Shown: positions 32,531 through 41,162 of the stretch, piece after piece
Layout: every line of letters starts with the position of its first letter
Position numbering within the stretch: the first letter of the stretch is position 1
Assembly: GCA_902779675.1 (NCBI GenBank)
Contig: CACZCK010000015.1
Span: 1-64,000 of the forward strand
DNA length: 64,000 nucleotides
Reading direction: 5' to 3'
DNA from: an uncultured Coriobacteriaceae bacterium
Lineage (GTDB): Bacteria > Actinomycetota > Coriobacteriia > Coriobacteriales > Atopobiaceae
The notes under the pieces: generated by a model
The model's database searches: none
Seen by the model: only the letters and a program-made list of their open reading frames with translations
Told to the model about the DNA's origin: nothing
Position numbers and translations under genes: made by a program

Positions 32531-33862
32531 ATGTCCTGGTTCGAAACGTCCGTGTGCTATCAGATTTATCCGCTCGGCCTCTGCGGAGCGCCGTACGAGA
32601 ACGATGGCATCCTGGAGCACCGCATCCTCAAGCTCATCGATGACGGCTGGATCGATCACATCAAGAAGCTCGGCGCCTCGTGCGTGATTCTGAACCCCGT
32701 CTTCCAGAGCATCTCGCATGGGTACGACACCACCGACTACCTCACCGTCGACTGCCGCCTGGGTACCAATGCCGACCTGCGCCGCGTGGTGGACGCGTTC
32801 CACGCCGCGGACATCAAGGTGCTGCTCGATGGCGTGTTCAACCACGTGGGCCGCGAGTTCCCCGCATTCCGCGACGTGCTCGAGAGCAAGGGCGGCTCTG
32901 AGTGCTCCGGCTGGTTCAACATCAACTGGGGCGGTAACAACGAGTACGGCGACGGCTTTAGCTACGAGACCTGGGCGGGCGTGCCCTACCTGGTCAAGCT
33001 CAACCACCACAACTACGACCTCAACTCCTACTGCGCCGAGGTCATCCGCACGTGGGAGAGCGAGTACGACATCGACGGCCTGCGTCTGGACGTGGCGTAC
33101 TGCCTTGATGACGGCTTCTTGTCGTACCTGCGCGACATTGCCAACGACCTCACCAACAAGCGCGGCCAGAAGTTCCTGCTGCTGGGCGAGACCATGTTTG
33201 GCGACTACAACCGCTGGATGGGCGACCGCGTGTGCGACACCGTGACCAACTACGAGGTGTACAAGGGCCTGTGGAGCTCCATGAACGACGCCAACATGCA
33301 CGAGGTGGCCTATGCCCTCAAGCGTCAGAGCGGCAATGACCCCTGGGACCTCTACACCGGGCGTCACCTGCTCAACTTTGCCGACAACCACGACGTGCCG
33401 CGCATTGCCACCAAGCTGGACGACAAGCGTCACCTCTACCCGCTGTACGGTGTGCTGTTTGGCATGTGCGGCGTGCCGTGCGTCTACTACGGCAGCGAGT
33501 GGGGGATCGAGGGCGAGCAGCACTACGGCGACCACGAGCTGCGTCCGGCGCTCGACGCGCCTGAGTGGAACGAGCTCACCGACTACCTCTGCGCGCTGGC
33601 GCACGCCAAGACGGCGAGCGAAGCGCTGTGCTGGGGCGAGTACCGCGAGGTGATGGTGAGCCCGCAGCAGCTGCTCTTTGAGCGCAAGAGCGACAACGAG
33701 CGCGTGTTTGTGGCCATCAACGCGGCGGCCGAGCCCTACACCTTCCACTTTGACGCTGGCTGCGGCCGCGCCGTGGACCTGATCGACGGCAGCGACCACG
33801 ACTTTGGCGCTGGTAGCGAGGTGGAGCCGTTCTCCGCGCACTTCTGGAAGTGCGAGCGCTAG
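32531..33862 (+). CDS. Alpha-amylase family glycoside hydrolase (GH13)
   Basis: A 443-residue intracellular GH13 enzyme (no signal peptide). The conserved regions are present in order: DGVFNHVGREF, GLRLDVAYCL with nucleophile D187, LLLGETMFG with acid E220, and FADNHDVPR. The compact N-terminus and absence of carbohydrate-binding modules fit maltodextrin- or oligosaccharide-acting members such as cyclomaltodextrinase-like or glucosidase enzymes. ATG 32531 has AAGGAGG at ideal distance. It sits downstream of the PTS gene but after a terminator-like hairpin, so it may be expressed separately. Confidence 0.88.
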   Translation: MSWFETSVCYQIYPLGLCGAPYENDGILEHRILKLIDDGWIDHIKKLGASCVILNPVFQSISHGYDTTDYLTVDCRLGTNADLRRVVDAFHAADIKVLLDGVFNHVGREFPAFRDVLESKGGSECSGWFNINWGGNNEYGDGFSYETWAGVPYLVKLNHHNYDLNSYCAEVIRTWESEYDIDGLRLDVAYCLDDGFLSYLRDIANDLTNKRGQKFLLLGETMFGDYNRWMGDRVCDTVTNYEVYKGLWSSMNDANMHEVAYALKRQSGNDPWDLYTGRHLLNFADNHDVPRIATKLDDKRHLYPLYGVLFGMCGVPCVYYGSEWGIEGEQHYGDHELRPALDAPEWNELTDYLCALAHAKTASEALCWGEYREVMVSPQQLLFERKSDNERVFVAINAAAEPYTFHFDAGCGRAVDLIDGSDHDFGAGSEVEPFSAHFWKCER

Positions 33863-33889
33863 CAGCAACTTGATAGTACGTGTAAGGGG

Positions 33890-33956
33890 GACGCTCCCTT
33901 TCGCGTGAGGCCATCCTTCCGAGCACGGAGGCGGTCCCTCGCGCAAAGGGAGCGTC
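33890..33956 (+). terminator. Long imperfect hairpin after the GH13 gene
   Basis: GACGCTCCCTTT (33890-33901) pairs perfectly with AAAGGGAGCGTC (33945-33956), extended inward by GCG/CGC and GAGG/CCTC. TTCTCT follows. Confidence 0.6.
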
Positions 33957-34265
33957 TTCTCTGCTCGAAGCTGTTGCGGAGTGGGCACGGGCAAGTTGAC
34001 GACGCACGTTTATTGCGTTTTTTGGCGAGCCTTCGCGACGATTCGCAAGCTTTATTGCGTTTTGAGGGGGTGCCGAAAGGGGCACTTGGGGCCCACGGGC
34101 CACCAAAGCGCAGAAGACGCACGTATTATGTGCTTCTGAACGCTGTTTGCGAATGACAAACGCAGACAAAATGAGTAGCGCCCCTCTGCGCGAAGCATGC
34201 CTATATCCGTTTCTTGCGGTGCCGTACAATGGGGGCATTGGGTTCCCGCACCGAGAGGAACGAAC
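33957..34265. repeat. Intergenic region with a 13-base direct repeat
   Basis: TTTATTGCGTTTT occurs at 34009-34021 and again at 34051-34063, exactly 42 bases (about four helical turns) apart. A -10-like TACAAT at about 34226 precedes the next gene. No coding sequence was seen. Confidence 0.6.
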
Positions 34266-36254
34266 ATGAGTCGCATCCTTCGCCTGCTGCGCCACGTCGT
34301 GCCCGCGCTGTTCGCCTGCCTGCTCGTGGCCTGTCTGCCTGCAACCGCGTGGGCAGACGATGACTATGACCTGACCAAGACCGACATCGCCGCCACGGTG
34401 GGGCGCGACGGCCTGCTGTATGTGACCGAGGAGCGCACGCTCGACCTCGACGGGGACTTCCACGGGTTCTACTGGCAGATCGATACGGGTCCAGGCGAGC
34501 TCGGCGACGTGTCGGTCGAGATACGTGAGGCCGGTGAGGTGGCGTCGGACGGCAGCCTGATGCCGTACCGGTTCGTCGACGGCAAGAGCGACACCCCCGG
34601 CACTTGGACCATGGAGCAGGGCCGTGGCTACACGCGCGTGGACGTGCACTACGAGAAGAGCTACGAGGAAGCACGCTTCTACGTGACCTATGCGCTCGAC
34701 GGCGTGGCGGAACGATTTGCCGACACCGGCGAGCTGTACTGGAAGTTCGTCGGCGACCGCTGGGAGAAGGACTCCAGCAACGTGACCTGCACCGTCTACT
34801 TCGAAGGCGCACCCGAGGGCACCGAGGTCGTGGCAGGGGAGAACCTGCGCGGCTGGCTGCACAACGAGTCGCTCCAGGGGCTCATCGAGGTGGGTTCCGG
34901 TACGGTGCCCGCATGGGACGACATCGCTCCGGGCGACGCCGGGACCCTGACCATGACGATGCCCATGGTGCACGAGGGAGAGTTCGCCGAGGTACGAGCC
35001 ACGTTCCCCGAGGAGTGGCTGGACGGTGCCACCCAGCGAAAGGAATCGCGCCTCGAGAAGGTCCTGACCGAGGAGGCGGGCTGGGCCGACGCCGCCAACG
35101 CACGCTTCGAGCGGGCGACCCTGTTTGGCACCATCAAGCAGTGGATCCTCAACATCATGATCGCCCTCACGGCCGCCATGACGGGACTCGCCGCCCTCGC
35201 CTACCGGCGCTCGCACAAGGCCGCTTTCGATGACAAGTACTTCCGTGACGTGCCCACCGACGACCATCCCGCCGTCCTGTACTACGTGGACAAGAGCAGC
35301 GCCGGCGATGGCCCCGACTTCACGGCATCCCTGATGCGCCTGAGCGACATGGGCGTCATCGTGCTGGAGAAGGCCACCTACCTCAAGAAGCGCCATGGCC
35401 GCAAGCCCAAGGAGAAGGAGGACTGGCTCCTGAGGCTGGTTCCCGATAAGGCGGAGGGTCTGAGCGACCCCATCGACCAGGCGACCATAGACTTCGTCTT
35501 TGGGTACGTGGCCCAAAAGGCCATGGCCCTCAAGGACGATAACGAGCGCCAGGAGGACACGGTGTTCATGTCCGACTTCGAGCGCGTGGCCACGCGGGAG
35601 GAGGAGCGCTACGAGGCCCGGCTCGACACCTGGAAGGAAACCGTGACCGATGCGGTCGCCGCACGCGGGCTCAATGACGACAAGCACGAAGGCCTGAGCT
35701 CGCCGCTGATAGTCGTGTTCGGCCTCGACTTGCTCGTGATCTTCCTGTGCGTGATCGACTCGATGTTCATCTCCAACCGGGCCCTCCAGATCACGGGCAT
35801 GGCGGGAGGCATCTGGGTGCGTCTGGGCCTGCTGGTTGCCGCGCTGGTCGGGTCAGGCGTCTTGTGGGGCAGCCTTCCCGACCGGTCCGACGAGGCCATC
35901 GAGATCAATGCCAAGCTCGATGCGCTCAGGCGCTGGCTCAAGGACTTCACGCGGCTCGAGGAGGCGGTGCCCACCGACATCGTGCTGTGGGACCGCCTGC
36001 TGGTCATGTCGGTTGTGCTGGGCGTGTCCGACAGGGTGATCGAGCAGCTCAAGCTGGCCGCGCCGCAGCTGCTGGAGTCGACGAGCCTGGCCAACACGGC
36101 CATGTGGTGCGACACCAGCTGGGGCGACAGCTCTCCTGCCGACTCGTTCAGCAGCGGGTTCTCGGGCGCTGCGGCAAGCGCCAGCGGTTCGGGCGGTGGC
36201 GCCTCCGGCGGCGGTGGCGGCGGTGGCGGCGGTGGTGGCGGCGGCGCCTACTAG
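34266..36254 (+). CDS. DUF2207-family membrane protein
   Basis: A 662-residue membrane protein. A signal peptide ends near CLPATAWA-DDDYD; an extracytoplasmic beta-rich domain (residues 30-280) has the DUF2207 start YDLTKTDIAATVGRDGLLYVTEERTLDLDG; a transmembrane span lies near residue 300 (LNIMIALTAAMTGLAAL) and two more near 485-545. The C-terminus is an extreme Gly/Ser tail with a run of glycines, as in many family members. GAGG precedes ATG 34266. The family has no established function. Confidence 0.85.
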   Translation: MSRILRLLRHVVPALFACLLVACLPATAWADDDYDLTKTDIAATVGRDGLLYVTEERTLDLDGDFHGFYWQIDTGPGELGDVSVEIREAGEVASDGSLMPYRFVDGKSDTPGTWTMEQGRGYTRVDVHYEKSYEEARFYVTYALDGVAERFADTGELYWKFVGDRWEKDSSNVTCTVYFEGAPEGTEVVAGENLRGWLHNESLQGLIEVGSGTVPAWDDIAPGDAGTLTMTMPMVHEGEFAEVRATFPEEWLDGATQRKESRLEKVLTEEAGWADAANARFERATLFGTIKQWILNIMIALTAAMTGLAALAYRRSHKAAFDDKYFRDVPTDDHPAVLYYVDKSSAGDGPDFTASLMRLSDMGVIVLEKATYLKKRHGRKPKEKEDWLLRLVPDKAEGLSDPIDQATIDFVFGYVAQKAMALKDDNERQEDTVFMSDFERVATREEERYEARLDTWKETVTDAVAARGLNDDKHEGLSSPLIVVFGLDLLVIFLCVIDSMFISNRALQITGMAGGIWVRLGLLVAALVGSGVLWGSLPDRSDEAIEINAKLDALRRWLKDFTRLEEAVPTDIVLWDRLLVMSVVLGVSDRVIEQLKLAAPQLLESTSLANTAMWCDTSWGDSSPADSFSSGFSGAAASASGSGGGASGGGGGGGGGGGGGAY

Positions 36255-36286
36255 GCCCCGGCCCCTCGCGGCAACGCATCATACGA

Positions 36287-36322
36287 CGGCACCCCGCCGC
36301 CCATTCGGGCAGCGGGGTGCCG
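36287..36322. terminator. Terminator between convergent genes
   Basis: CGGCACCCCGC and GCGGGGTGCCG form a perfect 11-base stem, with a further CCC/GGG pairing inside, followed by TTTCTGCTCT on the plus strand. Confidence 0.8.
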
Positions 36323-36372
36323 TTTCTGCTCTGCTCTGGTCGGGACGAGGCCCTGGGCCTTGGCCCGCGGCG

Positions 36373-37818
36373 CTACTGGACCTGCGCCACCATGGCCATG
36401 TTGGTACTGGTGATGTAGTCGCCCTGCTGCGGCGAGGTCTGCGGGTCGCCGGACGTGATGACCACCACGTCGCCGTTGTTGACCAGGTGCTCCTCCTTGG
36501 CGCGCTGCAGCGACTCGTACAGCGTGGAGCTCAGCGACCCCTGCTCGGTGGTCTTGTAGGCAAATACGCCCCACAAAAAGCAGGTCTTGCGAATGGCCTG
36601 GCGCGAGGGGCTCATGGCGTAGATGGGCAGGTCGGGCCTGAAGTTTGAGATCAGGCGCGCCGTGCGGCCTGAGTGTGTGGGGCAGATGATGCACTTGGCT
36701 CCCACGCGGTCGGCGATCTCGACCGCCGCAAAGCCGATGGCGCTGTTGACGTTGCGGATGCCGCCGCGGTCGTGGTAGACCTGGCGCTCCTCGAGGTAGC
36801 GCTCGGTCTCCTTGCAGATGGCGCTCATGGTCTTGACGGCCTCGATGGGGTAGGCGCCCGCCGCGGTCTCGCCGCTGAGCATGACGCAGTCGGCACCGTC
36901 GTAGACGGCGTTGGCCACGTCACCCACCTCGGCGCGGGTCGGACGGGGGTTGTGCGTCATGGAGTCGAGCATCTGCGTGGCCACGATGACGGGCTTGTAG
37001 GTGTCGGCGCACTTCTGGATGATGAGCTTCTGGATGTGGGGCACCTGCTCGGCGGGCATCTCCACGCCCAGGTCGCCGCGCGCCACCATGATGCCGTCGG
37101 AGTGCTGCAGGATCTCGTCGAAGTTCTTGACGGCCGTGGCGCTTTCGATCTTGGAGAGGATGTAGATGTTGCGCATGCCCATGCTGGTGCAGAGCTTGCG
37201 GATCTCGTCCACGGCGGCGCCGCTGCGGATGAACGACGCGGCGATGGCGTCCACGCCCAGCTCGCAGGCAAAGGCGATGTCGGCCTTGTCCTGCTCGGTG
37301 ACGGAGGGCAGCTGGATGTCGACGTTGGGCACGTTGACGCCCTTGTGCTCCGAGAGCGTGCCGCCGTTCTCCACGATGCAGTGCATGTCGGTGCCGTCCA
37401 CGTGGTCCACGGTCAGGGCAATGAGACCGTCGTCCACGAGGATGGTGGAGCCGGGAAAGACCTCGTTGGGCAGGTTCTGGTAGTCGAGCGAGAAGCACTC
37501 GGCCGAACCGGGCACCTCGCGCGTGGTCACGACCACGCGAGCGCCCTTCTTGAGCGTGACCGGCTTGTGGTTGTACAGCTCGCCGGTGCGGATCTCGGGA
37601 CCCTTGGTGTCGAGCAGGATGGCCACCGGGATGGAGAGCTCCTCCGAGATGCTGCGGACGCGCTCGATGTTGCGGCGGTGGTAGTCGTGGCTGCCGTGGC
37701 TAAAGTTGAACCGCGCCACGTTCATGCCGTGCAGGATGAGCTGGCGCAGGACCTCGTCGTCCTCGGTCGCCGGGCCCATGGTGCAGATGATCTTGGTCCT
37801 CTTCTTATGTGTGGCCAT
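36373..37818 (-). CDS. pyk: Pyruvate kinase
   Basis: Final ATP-forming step of glycolysis. The protein begins MATHKKRTKIICTMGPATEDDEVL and has FNFSHGSHDYH, the signature YILSKIESATAVKN with the catalytic lysine, and the metal-binding GDLGVEMP. Length 481 is standard and excludes the extra C-terminal domain of Bacillus enzymes. ATG complement of 37816-37818 has AGGAG 5 bases upstream. It converges with the DUF2207 gene; a possible promoter (TTGTTT, 18 bases, TAGATG) is read on the minus strand around 37868-37897. Confidence 0.96.
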   Translation of the reverse strand: MATHKKRTKIICTMGPATEDDEVLRQLILHGMNVARFNFSHGSHDYHRRNIERVRSISEELSIPVAILLDTKGPEIRTGELYNHKPVTLKKGARVVVTTREVPGSAECFSLDYQNLPNEVFPGSTILVDDGLIALTVDHVDGTDMHCIVENGGTLSEHKGVNVPNVDIQLPSVTEQDKADIAFACELGVDAIAASFIRSGAAVDEIRKLCTSMGMRNIYILSKIESATAVKNFDEILQHSDGIMVARGDLGVEMPAEQVPHIQKLIIQKCADTYKPVIVATQMLDSMTHNPRPTRAEVGDVANAVYDGADCVMLSGETAAGAYPIEAVKTMSAICKETERYLEERQVYHDRGGIRNVNSAIGFAAVEIADRVGAKCIICPTHSGRTARLISNFRPDLPIYAMSPSRQAIRKTCFLWGVFAYKTTEQGSLSSTLYESLQRAKEEHLVNNGDVVVITSGDPQTSPQQGDYITSTNMAMVAQVQ

Positions 37819-37944
37819 GTTGCTCCTATGGTCCGTAATGTCATCTGTGTCCGCGGTATGCGGGTTGCATCTAATGCTAGCGCCCGCCGAAAAACAAGGC
37901 ACCCTCGCCGACTTTGGAAGCGGAAACGCTACACAAAGTGGGCT

Positions 37945-37974
37945 GAGCAAAAAGGGGGTTACCCCTTTTTGCTC
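37945..37974. repeat. Perfect 13-base hairpin upstream of pyk
   Basis: GAGCAAAAAGGGG and CCCCTTTTTGCTC flank a four-base loop. It lies between the ldhA terminator and the pyk promoter region and reads the same on both strands; it may insulate the two genes. Confidence 0.7.
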
Positions 37975-37982
37975 AACGAAAA

Positions 37983-38011
37983 GAGCCCGCCGAGACGGGC
38001 TCGGCGGGCTC
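37983..38011 (-). terminator. D-lactate dehydrogenase terminator
   Basis: GAGCCCGCCGAG / CTCGGCGGGCTC, a 12-base perfect stem. Read on the minus strand it is followed by TTTTCGTT, consistent with an intrinsic terminator 30 bases after the stop codon. Confidence 0.82.
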
Positions 38012-38039
38012 GGATGGACCTATGCGCTTGCGCGAGGCA

Positions 38040-39140
38040 CTAGCACACGATGCTGCGGAAGACGTACTCGTCGTCGGGAGCGCCGGTGGCAAACGCGGTG
38101 GCGTTCTTGAGGGTGACGTGTGCGATCTCGGCCAGGGCCTCCTGGGTGAAGAATGCCTGGTGAGAGGTCATGACCACGTTGGGGAACGAGCAAAGGCGGG
38201 CGGTCACGGAGTCGATGATGAGGCCGGAGCGGTCCTGGTAGACGTTCTCGTTCTCCTCCTCGTACACGTCGAGGCCGGCAGCGCCGATCTTGCCGGACAG
38301 GATGCCGCGGATGATGGCCTCGGTGTCGGCCAGGCCGCCACGACCGGTGTTGACGAAGATGACGCCGTCCTTCATCTGGGAGATGGCCTCGTCGTCGATC
38401 ATGTGGTAGCTGTCGGCGTTGAGGAAGGCGTGCAGCGAGATGAAGTCAGCGCGGTTGTACAGCGGAACGTAGCTCACGCGACGGTCGCCGAAGCCGACGC
38501 CCTCGATCAGGCAGTTGCCCTTCTCGTCGTAGACCATGTCGCCGTCGGCGTTGTAGACGGGCACGTACTCGTCGACGACGCCCTCTTCGACGAGAGCCTT
38601 GACGGGACCGAGGTCCGCGCCGATGACGTACATGCCGTAGCCCTTGCAGATGCGGCAGAGGGCGGCGCCGATGCGGCCGGTGCCGATGATGCCGGCGGTC
38701 TTGCCCTTGAGGGTGACGCCCACCAGGCCGTCGAGAGCAAAGTCGTTCTCGCGGACGCGGTTGTAGCCCTTGTGGATGCGGCGGTTGGCAGCCTGGCCAA
38801 TGGCCATGGCGTGCTCGGCGATGGCCTCGGGGCTGTAGGCGGGCACGTTGCAGACGCGGATGCCTAGCTCCTTGGCGGCGGGGATGTTGACGGCGTCAAA
38901 GCCGGCGCAGCGCATGAGGATGAGCTTGATGCCCAGGCCAGCCAGGATCTCGACGGTCATGTAGTCGCGGATGTTGGCGTTGACGAAGGCGCAGACGGCG
39001 TCGTAGCCCTTGGCCAGAATGGCGGTACGCCAGGTGAGGTTGGTCTTGGTGAACTCGATCTCGATCTCGGGATACTGATCCATAACCTTGGTGAAGGAAT
39101 CCCTGTCGTAGTCCCTGGTGCCATAGAACAGAATCTTCAT
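38040..39140 (-). CDS. D-lactate dehydrogenase (D-2-hydroxyacid dehydrogenase family)
   Basis: NAD-dependent enzyme reducing pyruvate to D-lactate, a main fermentation outlet. Motifs: nucleotide-binding AGIIGTGRIGAALCR, the active-site region FVNTGRGGLADTEAI, and the catalytic histidine in MTSHQAFFTQEAL. ATG complement of 39138-39140 has GGAT upstream and gives 366 residues, longer than the usual 330; the surplus is an insertion after the cofactor domain (about residues 190-225, with VYNADGDMVYDEKGNC). A related 2-hydroxyacid specificity cannot be excluded, but the family pattern of LdhA is clear. Confidence 0.88.
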   Translation of the reverse strand: MKILFYGTRDYDRDSFTKVMDQYPEIEIEFTKTNLTWRTAILAKGYDAVCAFVNANIRDYMTVEILAGLGIKLILMRCAGFDAVNIPAAKELGIRVCNVPAYSPEAIAEHAMAIGQAANRRIHKGYNRVRENDFALDGLVGVTLKGKTAGIIGTGRIGAALCRICKGYGMYVIGADLGPVKALVEEGVVDEYVPVYNADGDMVYDEKGNCLIEGVGFGDRRVSYVPLYNRADFISLHAFLNADSYHMIDDEAISQMKDGVIFVNTGRGGLADTEAIIRGILSGKIGAAGLDVYEEENENVYQDRSGLIIDSVTARLCSFPNVVMTSHQAFFTQEALAEIAHVTLKNATAFATGAPDDEYVFRSIVC

Positions 39141-39261
39141 CGTGCATCCTTTCGTCAGGCCAAGTGGCCGCTGCCAACTTCTGCAGTAGTTCACAGACGT
39201 CAACGATAATACCGCAGGGTTGTGCCAATGCTGCCGGCGGAGTGGGCGGCGGGCGGATACG

Positions 39262-39891
39262 CTAGCTCAGCGGGGCAGGACTGAGGGCAAGGACGACGGT
39301 ACCCAGCACATGGACGGGCTCGTTGCTAAAGATGATGATGTCGTCGCGGGTGGTGTGGCTGTCGGCTACGAGCATGAGCGTGTTGCCGCCGCGAAACCAT
39401 CGGCGCATGAGCAGCCCGTGGTCCTGCGTAGCAACGAGCGCGATGCTGCCGTTGGCAGGGGAGAGGTCCGGGTCAAAGACCACGGCCATGCCCGCGGGGG
39501 CCACGCGGTCGAGGTCGTCGCCCTGGACTAGGGTCGCCTGCGCCTGGGGATGCTCCGCAAGCACCCAGGCGGGAACCTCGATGCGCGTGCCGCTGGCGGA
39601 AAGAACAGGGCAGTCGCCAGCCTGGCTGGCATCGAGTGTGACGAGCGGTACGGTTGCTGGAGCGGCATGCTGTGCCAGTGTGGGGCTGCCAGAGGGACCC
39701 TCGGCGACAATGACCGAACGATCGACGCCAAAGTCCTGTGCGAGCTTGGTCATCATGGCGTAACGGGGGTGCGAGGAGCCGCTCTCCCACTGTGCGATGG
39801 TCGTGCGGGCCACGCCCAGGCGGGCCGCCAGCTGCTCTTGCGTGAGGCCTGCGTCAAGGCGCAGACGTCTGATGTTCTGAGCAACGCCCAT
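39262..39891 (-). CDS. Xre regulator with degenerate S24 domain
   Basis: A 209-residue protein with an N-terminal helix-turn-helix (TQEQLAARLGVARTTIAQWESG) and a C-terminal S24-like fold. The expected serine is replaced: VQGDDLDRV has aspartate (D126) where LexA-type proteins have Ser, and LLMRRWFR has arginine where Lys is expected. It should therefore not self-cleave and may sense a ligand or be constitutive. The start at the complement of 39889-39891 is chosen from the HTH; a longer frame has no support. It is divergent from the polysaccharide locus regulators. Confidence 0.82.
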   Translation of the reverse strand: MGVAQNIRRLRLDAGLTQEQLAARLGVARTTIAQWESGSSHPRYAMMTKLAQDFGVDRSVIVAEGPSGSPTLAQHAAPATVPLVTLDASQAGDCPVLSASGTRIEVPAWVLAEHPQAQATLVQGDDLDRVAPAGMAVVFDPDLSPANGSIALVATQDHGLLMRRWFRGGNTLMLVADSHTTRDDIIIFSNEPVHVLGTVVLALSPAPLS

Positions 39892-39895
39892 GGTT

Positions 39896-39968
39896 GTCCG
39901 TTCAAACGTTGTGTATATACAACAGATTAGTAAAAATATCGCAACATCACAATGTTTGTTTAACGGAC
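39896..39968. promoter_or_regulatory. Large imperfect palindrome upstream of the Xre gene
   Basis: GTCCGTT...AACGTTGTG (39896-39913) is mirrored by CACAATGTT...AACGGAC (39948-39968). Between them is the near-palindrome GTTGTGTATATACAAC. The block directly precedes the regulator start, fitting an autoregulatory operator. The right-end 10-mer TTAACGGACG recurs at 40541-40550. Confidence 0.6.
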
Positions 39969-40270
39969 GATTCACTTGTCGAATATAATCTGCTGCAGGT
40001 GGACCGTACCCAACGAGGATCCCCTGCGGATGCCTGCACAACTGGCACACGGGTTTTGTGTGCTGCATCATCAGCGCTTCTCCCCAATTTACACAGAACT
40101 CAGTAATGGTTCTAAAAAGCAAGAAACAGCAGCTGACCCGCGCAAACGGCGTCAAGCAGGCAAGACATGCAACAAAAGCGCGCTTTTTGTGCTACAGAAC
40201 GGCAGCGTTTGTGCAACCTATAATGCTTTTGTGATATGTCAAATAAAACACACATTGGAGTTAGTTAAAC
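39969..40270. other. Intergenic region between divergent regulators
   Basis: No convincing gene. It contains a TATAAT at about 40219-40224 without a good -35, and the palindrome AAAAGCGCGCTTTT at about 40177. An open frame across it lacks a start signal and protein-like composition. Confidence 0.45.
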
Positions 40271-40300
40271 TTGCCAATGCTAACGGGATTTTACTAGAAT
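40271..40300 (+). promoter_or_regulatory. Promoter at the head of the polysaccharide locus
   Basis: -35 TTGCCA (40271-40276) and -10 TAGAAT (40295-40300) with 18-base spacing, ending 26 bases before the start of the small Xre gene. Confidence 0.65.
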
Positions 40301-40326
40301 CCATGTATTGCGAAAGAGAGCGACCG

Positions 40327-40539
40327 ATGGGCAGTTTGAAGGAGTTCAGAGAGAGTCGAGGCGTCAAGCAGATTGCTGTGGCCAACTATGTGGGGGTTTC
40401 TCGGCAGACGTATGCGCGCTACGAGGAGCACCCCGAGTCGATGAATCTCAAGCAGGCAAAGCTTGTCTGCGACTTCTTGGGCTGTGACATCGCCTTTCTT
40501 TTGCAACACGACGTCAAGAAAACAGACGTCCGCGGTTAG
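40327..40539 (+). CDS. Small Xre helix-turn-helix protein
   Basis: A 70-residue DNA-binding protein (KQIAVANYVGVSRQTYARYEEHPESM). ATG 40327 has GAGAG about 6 bases upstream; an in-frame ATG at 40303 lies at the predicted transcription start and is not used. It is the first gene of the plus-strand set that leads into the NusG-like genes and polysaccharide cluster. Likely regulator of that locus, by position only. Confidence 0.75.
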   Translation: MGSLKEFRESRGVKQIAVANYVGVSRQTYARYEEHPESMNLKQAKLVCDFLGCDIAFLLQHDVKKTDVRG

Positions 40540-40571
40540 GTTAACGGACGTTGCAGGGGGACACGCGGGCA

Positions 40572-41162
40572 ATGGCTAGCGTCGGGCAGACATACGAGCA
40601 GGTGAGCGAGGGCCTTCCGCTGGGGCGTAGGAGCCCCCGCGGGCAGCTGCGCTGGTACCTGGTGCGCTGCCACGAGGGCCGGGAACAGGACACGTGCGCC
40701 AAGGTGCGCCAGATCGTGCCCGCAGAGCTGCTGCAAGATGCCTTCGTGCCGCGCAAGGAGCGCCAGCGCAAGTATCACGGCCAGTGGCAGACCGACGTGG
40801 TGCCGTTCTTTGCCGGCCACTTTGTTGTTGCCACCACAGATGCCCCTGCGCTCAGCCGCGCCCTCGCGCAGCTGAGCTTTGGCGTGCAGATGGTGGGCGC
40901 CGTGGGCCGGGGGTACCAGCCCATCTCGCGCGATGCCCAGCGCGTGCTGACCGAGGCCATGGACCAGAGTCACGTGGTGCGCCTGAGCTGGGGCGAGATC
41001 GTGGAAGACAAGCTGCACGTGCAGGGCGGTCCCTTGGTGGGCAAGGAGGACAGGGTGGCGCGCTTTGTGCGGCGCAAGAGCTTTGCCTCCGTGCGCGTGG
41101 GCGAGGGCGACGGCGCGGCGGCCATGCTGACCATGCCCCTGGCGATCGTGGCAAGGCGGTGA
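40572..41162 (+). CDS. NusG-like specialised antiterminator 1 (UpxY/LoaP/RfaH type)
   Basis: A 196-residue paralogue of NusG. It has the NGN-domain opening WYLVRCHEGREQDTCAKV, the central FVPRKERQRKYHGQW and FFAGHFVVATT, and a KOW-like end (LSWGEIVEDKLHVQGGPLVGKEDRV). Specialised NusG paralogues at the heads of polysaccharide operons let RNA polymerase read long clusters through pauses or terminators. ATG 40572 is used; a TTG at 40551 overlaps a GC hairpin. It is followed by a second divergent member. Confidence 0.82.
   Translation: MASVGQTYEQVSEGLPLGRRSPRGQLRWYLVRCHEGREQDTCAKVRQIVPAELLQDAFVPRKERQRKYHGQWQTDVVPFFAGHFVVATTDAPALSRALAQLSFGVQMVGAVGRGYQPISRDAQRVLTEAMDQSHVVRLSWGEIVEDKLHVQGGPLVGKEDRVARFVRRKSFASVRVGEGDGAAAMLTMPLAIVARR

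Noticed and set aside
30344..33994. Minus-strand open frame of over 1200 codons across the PTS and GH13 genes
   Set aside because: Composition is typical of antisense translation of GC-rich genes (His, Val, Gly, Ala rich, no domains), while the plus strand has full-length known enzymes.
33717..35687. Minus-strand frame of about 650 codons opposite the DUF2207 gene
   Set aside because: Antisense of a protein with signal peptide and family match; no start signal and no recognisable motif.
36180..36250. Glycine-coding run at the end of the DUF2207 gene as a sequencing artefact
   Set aside because: Gly-rich C-terminal tails are usual in this family and the frame continues cleanly to a stop.
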